Shown: positions 38,481 through 49,331 of the stretch, piece by piece
Position numbering within the stretch: the first letter of the stretch is position 1
Layout: each line of letters begins with the position of its first letter
Assembly (NCBI GenBank): GCA_964304625.1
Contig: OZ199840.1
Span: forward strand, 4,588,001 to 4,652,000
Origin: Kudoa neothunni
Taxonomy: Eukaryota > Cnidaria
Length of the DNA stretch: 64,000 nucleotides
Direction: 5' to 3'
Position numbers and translations under genes: made by a program
The notes under the pieces: generated by a model
The model's input: only the letters and a program-made list of their open reading frames with translations
The model's database searches: none
Told to the model about the DNA's origin: nothing

Positions 38481-38599
38481 CTGTTAAGTTCTAGATATAC
38501 TTTAATCCATATGCATAGTCACGTGTTTCAGTAGTTTATAAAATGAGCGTTTATGGTGGCATTAACAATAATAAAATCTAAAAACCAAAAAGATTGTTA

Positions 38600-39223
38600 T
38601 TTGTATAAAATTATTAGTTTTAATGAGTTAAATGTGTACCAATAAAAATAAAGACATAAGTTAATGTTGGGGCTGACAGTTAGTCTTCGGCGTCAAAGAT
38701 ATAATGACACACATTATCTTGGTCGGTACCTATGTGTATTAATATACAGTTGGCGCTAACTATATAAACACCCTTATATTAGCCTCTATATTATTATTGT
38801 TATATTTGAACGATGGTTCCTTGCCCTAACAGTTAACATATTTTGATTATAACTCAAAACATTCTTAGTCAATGTATTCAATCAAATTTCTTGTTAGGAA
38901 TTTTGATATACATGAAGACTTAGAAAATAATAACAATATAGTTTATAATATTTTACGCATATTTCAAAGCAAGGGTAACTAATATTACCATTTTTAACAA
39001 TTAGGATTGGGAATTTTAATAATAATGATAATAATAATAATAACTGAATAATTCCTTAGTTTCTCTTAAAAAATTTACTAAAAAAATTATAAACTAAAAC
39101 AAGTTATACTTCATTATTATCTACATTTAAAAAATTATAAAGTATTTTGGTTATAGTGAAAATGAGATGTTTTTGTGAAATTTGCAAAAAGTATATTTTT
39201 AAAGTTAGTCGTTATAAAATTGT

Positions 39224-39256
<33 letters not shown>

Positions 39257-39350
39257 CAGTAATAAATCTAAATAATAATAATAAATAACTTTTAAGTTAA
39301 TAACTAAGGAGGAAACAAAATAATCCACTGTTTGTTGAAAAAAAGATGGA
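38600..39350 (+). repeat. Upstream spacer of D, paralogous to 12.1-12.6 kb
   Basis: Collinear similarity with the spacer upstream of copy A, interrupted by an (AT)n tract at about 39224-39256. Confidence 0.6.
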
Positions 39351-39429
39351 GATTAAACGTGTTTCCCACGGCGTTCGGATGAAAAATTCATAAAATTTAC
39401 AAGTTTTTATTTTGAGCTGAATTCGAACT

Positions 39430-39935
39430 CTACGCATTCTTTTTTTGGCACTGGTGGCGAATTGTGGACCTTGCGTAATCCACGCATAATTCTTTAATCC
39501 TAAATTTGAGTCAAAAGAGAAAGGCAATGTCTATTGGCCCTTTGCCGGACCAATAGACATTGCCTTTATCTAATGAAAACTCGTCATTTGCTCCAAAACA
39601 TAGTTCTACTGTGCCCCAGGAATAGCAGACCTTAAGAAATTATTGAAACATGCCTTTCTTCAAAAACATCTTAATATTTTTGTGTGGGACACTTAAATTT
39701 TAGAACTTCGATATTTTATCAAATTCTATTGTTTCCCACAATCCTCACATAACGCGGGTGTTTTCCTCAAATGTTTTTATCCTGCAAAAATTTAAAACTA
39801 GCCTCTTCTGAAGAAGTTATCGATGAAACGAAATCGGAACTCATTTTGGAGCGATTAAAATCTGTGTAATCTCCTTAATCCGGGTCCACAATTCACCACT
39901 AATGTCCTTTTTTTAATACGAACAATCGTGCAAAA
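39430..39935. repeat. Foldback-type element with nested hairpin
   Basis: CTGGTGGCGAATTGTGGACC around 39450-39472 is mirrored by GGTCCACAATTCACCACTAA around 39887-39910, with T-runs just outside both arms. Inside lies a perfect 18-bp hairpin: AAAGGCAATGTCTATTGG (39520-39537) and its complement (39550-39567). Related pieces occur at 11600-11730. Likely a small non-autonomous element; class unknown. Confidence 0.55.
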
Positions 39936-40689
39936 AAGAAATGTGTAAAAACACATGCTCGAGGGTGTTTTATAGGTGCTGCATACTTTTAATTACCGAC
40001 AATAATTATACTAATAATGATATAATGATTATCACTAGTTTCATACTGTGCATACACCTTATTTACAGGAATAAAAGAGGGTATTAAAAGCGGACTGTAA
40101 TTAATCAGGATTATGTTTATGTCGCAATAGTTCACATGTGCCCAACTGGAATTTGTGTCGAATATTAGGAAGAAATTTTTTTACATTTTAATTATCGAAT
40201 AATCTCACATATTTACTACATTGTTATATTTTAAGTAAATAAGAGAAAACTACTCTATGTTAATGAAAAATATGTTGCAAAATAAAATGTGTTTTTTAAA
40301 CCAGACCACGATATATATATATAAAATCATTCCATGTTTTTTGAAAGTAAAAAGAAATCGTTACAATAAGAATAAAACTTTTTTAAAGTTATAAATTAAA
40401 AAATTGATTATATTGAGATAGTTTACACAATAATAAAACGCGTGGACCTATTAAATTTCAACGTTACTATTTGAAGTATAAAGCAAATTCCAAAAAAATG
40501 TTTCCACAAGTTCTCACGTGATCCTTAATTTTCATGTTAAATATGGATATCGGTCAAATAAACCTTATTAAATTTTACTAATGTTAAAAAATAATTTATT
40601 AATCAACATCTATACATTCATTAAAACGAATTCGCGATATATTTTATGAATATAACGATAATTTTCGTAGGATGATTAACCTCATCAAA
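39936..40689. other. 5' flank of copy D
   Basis: From about 40100 it is paralogous to the flank of copy C (reversed). It contains the shared GAATTCGCGATATATTTTAT block before the start codon. Confidence 0.55.
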
Positions 40690-43657
40690 ATGAAATGTTC
40701 AGTCTATTCAATGGGAATTTTTCTTCAAATTTTTTGTAAATTTTATACTCTATTTATTTTATTAATTAAATACTAGCCATATATGCTTTATTAGTCGAAG
40801 CAAGCACACTGGTGGCACCACAACCTCAAACAACTACAACTAAAATTCTTACCTATAAGATTGTGAAACATACTGATCAAATGAAAGTTAATTTGGTATT
40901 AAGTGGTACTGCTTATACTTCAAAGTATTGTCATATAAAAAAGTTAAATGACGCTGGGAATGATTATGGAGAAATCGATACGTGTCCAGAAAATAATACT
41001 GGCACAAATACTGGACAATGTGTTAGGGCTTGTACAGGAGATGATATAAGATTTGCTTACGATAAATTTTCACCAAGAACAAAATATGTGGAAGTTTTTG
41101 TTGCAGATACTACTGAAGCCGTTAATACAAAAGTTACAGACCCAACTATTTTCGGACTTGAGATACGTAATTTAAGGGTTTTTCAATATATCTAAAATTT
41201 TATTAGCTTTATTGGTAAATCCGCAAGTTACAACAACTACCACAACCGAAAATAAATTAAAATTTAGCACAATAACATGCAAAAACGTCGATTGCCCCAT
41301 ATATTACAAGGGTGTTGAATATGCTCCTGGAACTAAAGGAGGAAGTTGTATCGAAGCAAATGATACGAATAATGATAATAAAGTAGAATTTGATTTAATG
41401 ATACCCCATTACGAAATGAAATGCGCGAGCTACCCAAGTTTTTTTTATAAACTTCAAAATAAATATACATTAATGAAGACGGACGTTTATGTACCTCAAT
41501 ATTATGTGACATATAATAAAGAAAAAACTAAATACTTTTTAAAATTTACTAATAAATTTCCATTTGAAATTTGTAAATTCAGCATAAAAAAAGCATCGAC
41601 CGAAATTACTGAAAGTACAACAAATGATTACAAATCAAATTGTGGCGCCGCAAATAAAGATTGTTATGCACCATGTAACAACGTTGAGCTTATTTTTGAG
41701 GCATCAGAAGGGGTCGTTGAAATTTTAATTCAATCAAGACATTTCCCGCTTCAAAAATTCGGAGCTGTATACTATGGATACAAACAAAAAAAATATGGTA
41801 ATATATATTCATTTGTTTGAAATATTATATTTTTAGTCGTGACCGAGACTGATGCAGCTGATGACTCTGGCAAATTGCTATCAAATTATTTAGCAACTGG
41901 TGTCACGTTAAATGTTCCTTTATTTAAACCGAGCGATATTAACACCAAATTTTCCGAATGTACCGTAAGTTACTACGCTGCTGATAAACCAATGCCTACA
42001 GCTACCATTGCCACTTCAACTGGAGCAAAATGCAGTAGTACTTCAGAACCAACATCATGTCTCGCAGACTGTGCCACTTCATTAACAATAATCCAGCTGA
42101 CACCCGGTAAACCTTATATTCTTGAAATTGCTGCAGCAGGAACTGCACCAGGAGAAACCAATAAAATCCCAGCTAATTTTAAAGAACATATATTCTTCAG
42201 AACGAGTAAAATTATGAAAGTTCCTAATGATGACGTATATATTTAATTTAGAGAATGACGCAGAAAAAACATTTCCAATTGTTTCACCGACAATACGAGA
42301 TACAGGTCTATCTATTAAGGCACTTACTGTAGAAACACCGATTTCCAAAACTAGCACCACATGTGCTTATTATCTAAGTCCCCGAGGAAAGGATACATAT
42401 GTTTGTGCAATGTGCGTTGATAGTTATCCATGCAGAGGATATTGTGGGGAGTCTCAAACTATTGTAGGGTTATCTCCAGGAACCGATTATGATCTCAAAG
42501 TTGTTGCGCATGAAGGTTATGATTTCAAAGTTCACCAAATCAGAACTGGTATTATATTTTTACCAAAAATAAATGAACAATTTTTAAGTTTTGTCAACAC
42601 TTACACTTGAAAAACAAATGTTGGATAGAGGTTTTAAAGTCACAGGGTCCTTATCGTCGCCTTACCCAGCAGCCGTATGTCATTACAAAGTTAAAGTTAA
42701 ACAAGGAGAAGATTATGGACTAATTTACGAATGTCCAGCACGAACTCCAACAAGAGCTGCTGGAAGTTCTACTCTCGTATCAACATCAAAAATGGGGGTG
42801 GCTAGATCATCAGGAGACCAACGAAACGTAAATGCAGCAACTGCCACCAATACAAATACAATCTCATCGTGCCAAGCACCACCTTTATGTAGCAATATCA
42901 TTTTTAGTGAAGGATACGAATCAGATAGGGATTATCAAGTTTTAGTGACTGCAGTTGGAAGGTCCATTGAAGTTTCAATAAATATACCCAAAAGTATTTC
43001 CTCATAAATTTTTATACAACCACTCTTAAAATTGAATTAATACTACAACGAAAATTAAAAAATTTACCAATGCTATTTAAAATTATATTTTAGACCCATT
43101 GCTTTCACAACCCACGGATCTCAATAAACAATTAATAGTGGTGATCACACGTGTCGATAAAACCTTGACTGTTAGCACTACTTTACCTCAAGGTTTGGAC
43201 GAAAATGCATTATGCAAATGGCAGTTAAAAAATTCTGGAGAACCCTCAAATCCCATCGTGAAAAAATGCATGACTATTGGTAAAGGTTGCACTCAATTAC
43301 CTCGTTGCAAGGAATTCACAATTACAGAAGTTGAAGATATACACGATTACCATTTGACTCTATTCTATAATGAAGATCCAAATACCTACGGTGTTGGAAT
43401 AATTAAACAAGGTAACCATCATAATATTTCAATGTTAATTATAAACATTTAATAGGTGAATCTTCAAACAAATCAACGTAACTTTTGATATGTCATCATT
43501 ATTTCTAATTTCTTTTAGATCCAAAAATACGATGTATTAATAATCAATTTTGATTATTTTAATAATTATCTTTAGAATTATTTCCGTGATTGTTCCAGTT
43601 GTTATCGTGGTTATCGGAATAGGTTTCTATTTCGGATACATGAAGAACAAAAATTAG
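40690..43657 (+). CDS. Surface-protein array gene D: signal peptide, seven 4-Cys modules, one TM helix
   Basis: Same unrecognised family. Exons: 40690-40735, 40777-41166, 41207-41797, 41837-42205, 42252-42548, 42589-42993, 43094-43411, 43456-43477, 43519-43533, 43576-43657; 2535 nt, 844 aa, uninterrupted. Leader MKCSVYSMGIFLQIFS then IYALLVEAS. Exon 2 begins with the same block as copy B (ILTYKIVKHTDQMKVNL) but its middle is copy-A-like (DDIRFAYDKF). Exon 4 carries LATGVTLNVPLFKPSDINTK, shared with B, and a private Cys-loop (AKCSSTSEPTSC). Exon 5 has private changes (EGYDFKVHQ). Exons 6-10 match the other copies almost completely, ending in the conserved TM helix and MKNKN tail. Splice acceptors vary slightly (TTTAG before AGAATG at exon 5) but keep the frame. 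Confidence 0.88.
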
Positions 43658-44066
43658 AACTCTCAAATCAAAATATTATTTAAGCTTTTTATAATTATTT
43701 AGAAAATATAATTTTTTATAAACTTGGAATTATTTCCATCTTATTTAACTATTCGCTGATTTTTAATTTTATCAAACTGTGGATTTCTACACGTACATTT
43801 TATTATTAAATTAATTTAATGATAACTTCGACATTCTATTAAATGAAGGTTTTAATTATGATAGTGTCTCTTCCCTCCAAGGATGGCAATTTCGTTCGCG
43901 TTTGTTCATTAGTACTTTATGCAAATTAGGAGTCTTGCGAGCGATCGCGAACTTACCACCCCCGCCTTAGACTACTGGAAGATTCTAAATATCGAAAGCT
44001 AAGATGCTAGTAACAGTTATTTTCGGGACCTACCGGCAACTCGAGCTCCGAGTGTTTTTTTTCTAG
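43658..44066. repeat. Array spacer downstream of D (left of MULE insertion)
   Basis: Common 3' flank of the array; continues at 47094 after the transposon. It ends with the 9-bp target duplicate TTTTTCTAG (44058-44066). Confidence 0.8.
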
Positions 44067-44370
44067 GGAAGTGGCTATATCTCGGGTAATCAATATCTCT
44101 AAAACTACTCGATATTGTTTGCCCATATTTCATATATCATCTAATGTTTATCTAACTTAATTTTTTGTAAATTTTTGAAAAATTAAAAAAAATTATTTTT
44201 TCTCTGTGTGACCATACACAAGTCAAACAGCAGTTGGGCACGATTTTTTATTTTTTTAATATAATTTCATCAATTAACGTTTTATACACAAAATATAGAA
44301 ATAAAAATAAATTTCTGAGTTATCTGTAACTTAAGAGCGCAATTTTTCTTTCTAATTAGCTTGACACAGA

Positions 44371-46307
44371 ATGAGTTCAAATATGTTTGCAATTGGAAAA
44401 CGATTTCTTTCTTTCGAAGAACTCGATAATGCTATAAAAAATTACGATGAGTCAAACTTTTGCAATCTTTATAAATATCAAGCGAGGAATATTTCGAATA
44501 TTCGGAATAGAATAACAAAATCAATTAACCAATCTCTGCGGTATTATGAAATTACATATCGTTGCATTTTCAGTGGCAAGAATGAAACAAAATCCGATGG
44601 AATTAGAAAAAAACCGACATTAAAGGGAAACTGCCCCGTGGTTTTATCTCTTAGGACCTCTGTTGATGGTGTAACACTTGAAATACGTTCTAGTATATTA
44701 GAACACAATCACGATTAAGTGCAGTGCTATATCGAAATCTCCCAAAACAACGAAAAATTGACCTAAATAAACCAAATCTAGTGAAATTAATTCATCTTAA
44801 GGTCAATAAAAAATTAATTCAAAATAAAATTTACAACGAAACGGATAAAAACATCCGTTTGAAATCCATCCACCATATTAGAGCAAACAAAGACTCATTT
44901 TGTGATAACCTATGTGTAATAGAGAAAATGTTGAAAGAAGATTTCAAATGTTACGTTAAGATTTTATATGATAAACATAAAGTCGTTAATGGAATTTTTT
45001 CGCTGACGACAAAATGAAATCATTTTAGGAATTTTATGCTGAGGTTATGTTCGTTGATGCAACTTATAAACTCCTTAATTCAAGGTAACTTTTGAAAACG
45101 GATGAATAATTTTATAATTTTAGTGCCCCGTTATACATATCTGCTGGGGAGTATTCTTTTGGTTTGACTCACATTTCGAATGCCTGCATTCTCTACGAAG
45201 AGATTGAAGATTCCATCCAATGGTTTTGTAATACTTTGGCAGAATTGATACCAAACTTATCAAAAAATGTACATACCATTGTTACAGATAAGGATGAAAA
45301 GCTAAGAAAATGTCTCAAATTAAGTTCTCCACTATCATCATTCATTTTATGTAAATTTCATGTGAATCAAATTTTTCAAAGACATATCACCGTTAACAAA
45401 TTTGAAATATCTTCTACTAAAAGACAAGAGATTTTAAGTTGTTTACAAAAAATGATGTACCCGACTGACTACAATAAATATTTACATTACGTTGACCAGA
45501 TTCACGATTTTAAAAATCCCAAATTAAGTGAATACTTCAAAAGAAATTGGGAAGGAATATACAATGAATGGGTTATTGGTATTAGCAACACGAAAAATGT
45601 TTACGACAACGAAACCAATAATCGCCTTGAGGTAATAAATTCCAAAATTAAGTGATGTCCAAAAATTCAGCTCGTTGACTAATTTCATCTAAGGTTTTTT
45701 TTAAATTCTAAGTTCACTTAGAATTGAAAGGGAAGTTTCTTCAATTAATCAACTGTATTATGAATCAAACGATATTCTCAACAACAAGCAGGTTCTACAC
45801 TATAAAGAATTTCTGACGAAGTATGCATTTATCATGCATCAAAAAAAACATAAATTCTTAGGCAATTCTGCATTATCCTCTAATTCAAATGAAATCACAA
45901 CTCGATAAATGTGTCTTTGTTTATTTTATCGCTCATTTTCATTACCATGTCGCCATATTCTAAGTTACAGGTTATCAGAGAAACTCCCGTTATTCTGTGA
46001 AACATTATGCAATGATCGATGGAACATGGCATACGGAATGAAGTTTTTAAATGCGGAATCTACAGCTCAAAATAATACAGAAAATCTTCCTACTGTTGTT
46101 CTTGAAAAGAAACAAAAAATTAACATAAAGAAATTTGGAAAAAAGTTGAAGTACGCGTCAAATTTTACAACCAAACTAACCAACACAACTTCCGAATTTT
46201 GCGGAGAATTTTTCGAAAAATCAATAAATCTATTGGAAAAAATAATTAGAAGTCACGATGTCATGGTTATCGATCAGTTCCTTGATACATGTGATTTTTG
46301 TTTATAA
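44371..46307 (+). pseudogene. SWIM-type MULE transposase, recently broken
   Basis: Readable in order: an N-terminal domain from MSSNMFAIGKRFLSFEELD, ending SILEHNHD. A one-base loss at about 44716 precedes the continuation LSAVLYRNLPKQRKIDL. The catalytic core has EVMFVDATYKLLNS (first Asp), a probable 38-nt intron (GTAACT..TTTTAG, ending at 45122), VHTIVTDKDEKLRKCL (second Asp) and FILCKFHVNQIF. NNRLEVINSKIK follows, then a stretch with about three frame breaks (45650-45900), then the SWIM zinc finger (CLCLFYRSFSLPCRHIL). Frames break mainly by single bases, so inactivation is recent or partly due to sequence errors. Confidence 0.8.
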
Positions 46308-46437
46308 ATGAAATATTAAATTTTATATAATTAAAGATGAAACTGAATTTCAAGAAAATCTGTAAAATTTATAATTTTACTTTAACTAATAAAAATTAGG
46401 ATTCATCGATAAATTTAATAGAAATCTCACCTACCAA

Positions 46438-46664
46438 AATGCCAAAACTTAATTCCAGTGATGATTTTGGTCCTCTAGAAGAACAAATTGATTGTAACGA
46501 TGAATCAAACGTCATCGTAGAAGAACCTCAATTAAAAGGTTAAACCTAAAAAAAATTATGCTAATTTTTGTTTAGATATAGTGATTCCTTCTAAAGTTAA
46601 ATCGATTGGTCGACCACAAGGAAGTCGTTTAACTGCTATCGGAATTATAAAGAAAAAGAAATAA
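46438..46664 (+). pseudogene. C-terminal tail exons of the MULE transposase
   Basis: A short frame starting MPKLNSSDDFGPLEEQ, acidic, then a probable intron (GTTAAACC..TGTTTAG, ending near 46574), then IPSKVKSIGRPQGSRLTAIG and a lysine run. A GRPxGS-TAIG-KKK tail is typical after the SWIM domain in this transposase class. It may be spliced to the main body or be a separate small protein of the element. Confidence 0.5.
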
Positions 46665-47093
46665 AGTTATAACTTTAAAATTAAATATATACAAAAAATT
46701 TAATTTTGAGAATAATCCTCTACATGTATCATATGAAAGCTGTTTTATTGAGTGATCGCTTAAACTAATATTTAAATCCATTATTAGTTTTATTTCATAT
46801 AACGTGAAGAATATTTATTTCTTAAAAAAACAAACATTATTATTATTATTTCTATATTTTGTGTATAATGACGCTAATTGATGAAATTATATTAAAAAAA
46901 TAAAAAATCGTGCCCAGCTGCTGTTGGACTTGTGTATGGTCATACAAAGAAAAAATAATTTTTTTTAATTTTTCAAAAATTTACAAAAAATTAAGTTAGA
47001 TCAACATTAGATGATATATGAAATATGGGAAAACAATATTGGGTAGTTTTAGAGATATTGATTACCTGAGATATAGCCATTACCTTTTTCTAG

Positions 47094-49331
47094 TTGCGAA
47101 AAAATCCACAAAAGAGAACGTTCACACATGAACTCATTGACCTTGTTGAAACTGCAGGTCTATTCCATCAATAAAGTTAATATATCTAACTAATAATTAT
47201 GTGCAATATGAAATAATTATTGATTCTTTTTAATTTCACACCACAATCGGTCTTTTTAACAATTAAAAAATTGCTTGTCCGCCCCCTTAATCATAACTTT
47301 GATATTAAAAACTTTCTGTAACCACCTAAGTCATTGGTTATGGGAACTCTCTCATGCAGTTTGCTTAAACCCTCGTTAGAAAATATACGGCGGAAATGAT
47401 AAAATAATCAAAAGATCGCTTCGATCAAGATTGAAAACGACGTTATTATCCTCCAACATTAGTCTAGCAATCACCAAAATTCTTCATGGATAGTTAAGAA
47501 AATATCATAAACCATATTTCTCACTCAGAGCCTCTAACATAGCTACAGTCAACAACGGTTGTTGCACATTTTTCGTTGTGTGTCATTATTTTATCGTTTT
47601 ATAAAGTACAGTTCTATCTCATAAGTCTTTTAAGCTATTAATGAAATATTTGGGATTATTTATTTAAGAATTTTTTTACAAATACTAGAAAATGGATATT
47701 ACGCACTAATTTTAGTCACCGTTAAACTTAACACTATCTTAAAATCGAAGTGTATCGTCATTATTTGATGATTTTTATTTTAAAGAACTAGAATGAAATT
47801 AAACGTTTTTCTATTTTCATATTAATAAAAATGATCCAGGGTTAATTCATTAAATAACAAAAGTTTAACTAAAAGTCAATGCAGAAAAACGGAAATATTT
47901 TATAATTATAAATTTTATCCACGTGCATAAATTTATTAGTATCTTTGTTTTATTTCAGGATTGCGCGTTGTTTTTTAAAACTGAGTAGATTCGTTGATCT
48001 CAAACTATATGTGTGGTCATTGTACATAAATAAAAATTTAATATTAGAAAGTTTTGTACGCTTTAATTATTAGATTGTTTCAGGGCTAAATCAACTCTAA
48101 TATTTTTCATAAAATAGATGATAAAATTACGGAATTAATTTCTTCATTTGAGTGTAGTTTAATCGCTGATCAAATCTAAATTTTTTTTAAAAACAACGTA
48201 GAAAGTATTTTTATTATATTTAATGTAAATAACGTAACTACGACAAATGGAGAACGATAACAATGTGGATCGCATTTAAATATTTTTTATATAAAACTGT
48301 GGATTTAATTACGAAATACAAATTGATTTCTTTGATACATATATCCCTGAGAGCCTAATATCAATGATCAAATTGATGAAAAATCAAATATACATGGTCC
48401 GATAGAATCTTGGAGGAATCCGACCAACGACAAGCGATTATGACAAAATAATTAAATTTAGCATTCTTTCGGTTTAATGAATCAATTAAAATCAATAATT
48501 ATTGATTAATACTAAACTAAAATATCTATCTTTACAATAGGCGAGAAACGTGTATAATGGTTCAAATGGATTAACTCATTCACTAAATCTTATATGAAAT
48601 ATTAAAATGATATATTAAAAAAATAATTTTCATGTATAACCTGTTGGAAAATAATCATACACTACATTAATCCCGAAGCATTACTTAGTTTTGTTTTATG
48701 TTTTCGCAATCTAACGGTTATATGGAGCAGAATTTTTATTTTATTTCGTTTTAAATCCCCCAAAAAGATCGAACTAGCATTATATGGATGTTTTTTCTGT
48801 TTAAACGAATCTTTACATATAAAAAGATGATAATTATTATAGGAGGCGAAAGCTTTTGTTGTACTTGCACAAGATCATTTAAATTTGTTCTTCTGCAAAG
48901 GAATATTTTATTTTGTATTCCTGAAATCTATAATATTTTAATTTTATGTAACTTTCAATATAAAATTTATCTTTGAGAATAAGATTTTCATCAATTAATT
49001 ACATTATAGATAAATAAAGAGAATAATTATATCACAATATTGTACTATAAAGTGGGTTTGTTTGTCATTATGATGAAAATAAATAATTTCAAAAAGTTAA
49101 ATAATTATATTAAACATTTTTCAAATAAATTTATCAAAAGTGTTTCCAAAGGTTCTTACATGATCCTTAATTTTCATGATAAATATGGATGTAGATCAAA
49201 TAAACCTGATTAAATTTTACCAATGTGAAAAAATAATTTATTAATCAACATCTACACATTCATTAAAACGAATTCGCGATATGTTTTATAAATAAAACGA
49301 TAATTTTCGTCAATAGATTATCTTCATTACA
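47094..49331. repeat. Array spacer D-E
   Basis: Continues the array 3' flank after the MULE, then matches the A-B spacer (17.3-18.96 kb). Contains the small frame 48788-48976 (GGESFCCTCTRSFKF), which differs from the 18.5-kb copy by an in-frame 3-nt insertion and by silent changes. Ends in the conserved 5' flank of the gene family. Confidence 0.75.

Larger units (their letters stand above)
44067..47084 (+). mobile_element. SWIM-type MULE transposon with long TIRs and 9-bp target duplication
   Basis: The ends are long inverted repeats (about 250 bp, diverged). Outer parts read GGAAGTGGCTATATCTCGGG and, complemented from the right end, GGTAATGGCTATATCTCAGG. Both continue into ATCAATATCTCTAAAACTAC and, further in, a GTGCCCA block. 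TTTTTCTAG directly flanks both ends (44058-44066 and 47085-47093), a 9-bp duplication typical of MULEs. Removing the element and one duplicate restores the array spacer seen downstream of copies A-C, apart from minor substitutions. Contains a broken transposase gene and a small C-terminal exon. Confidence 0.93.
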
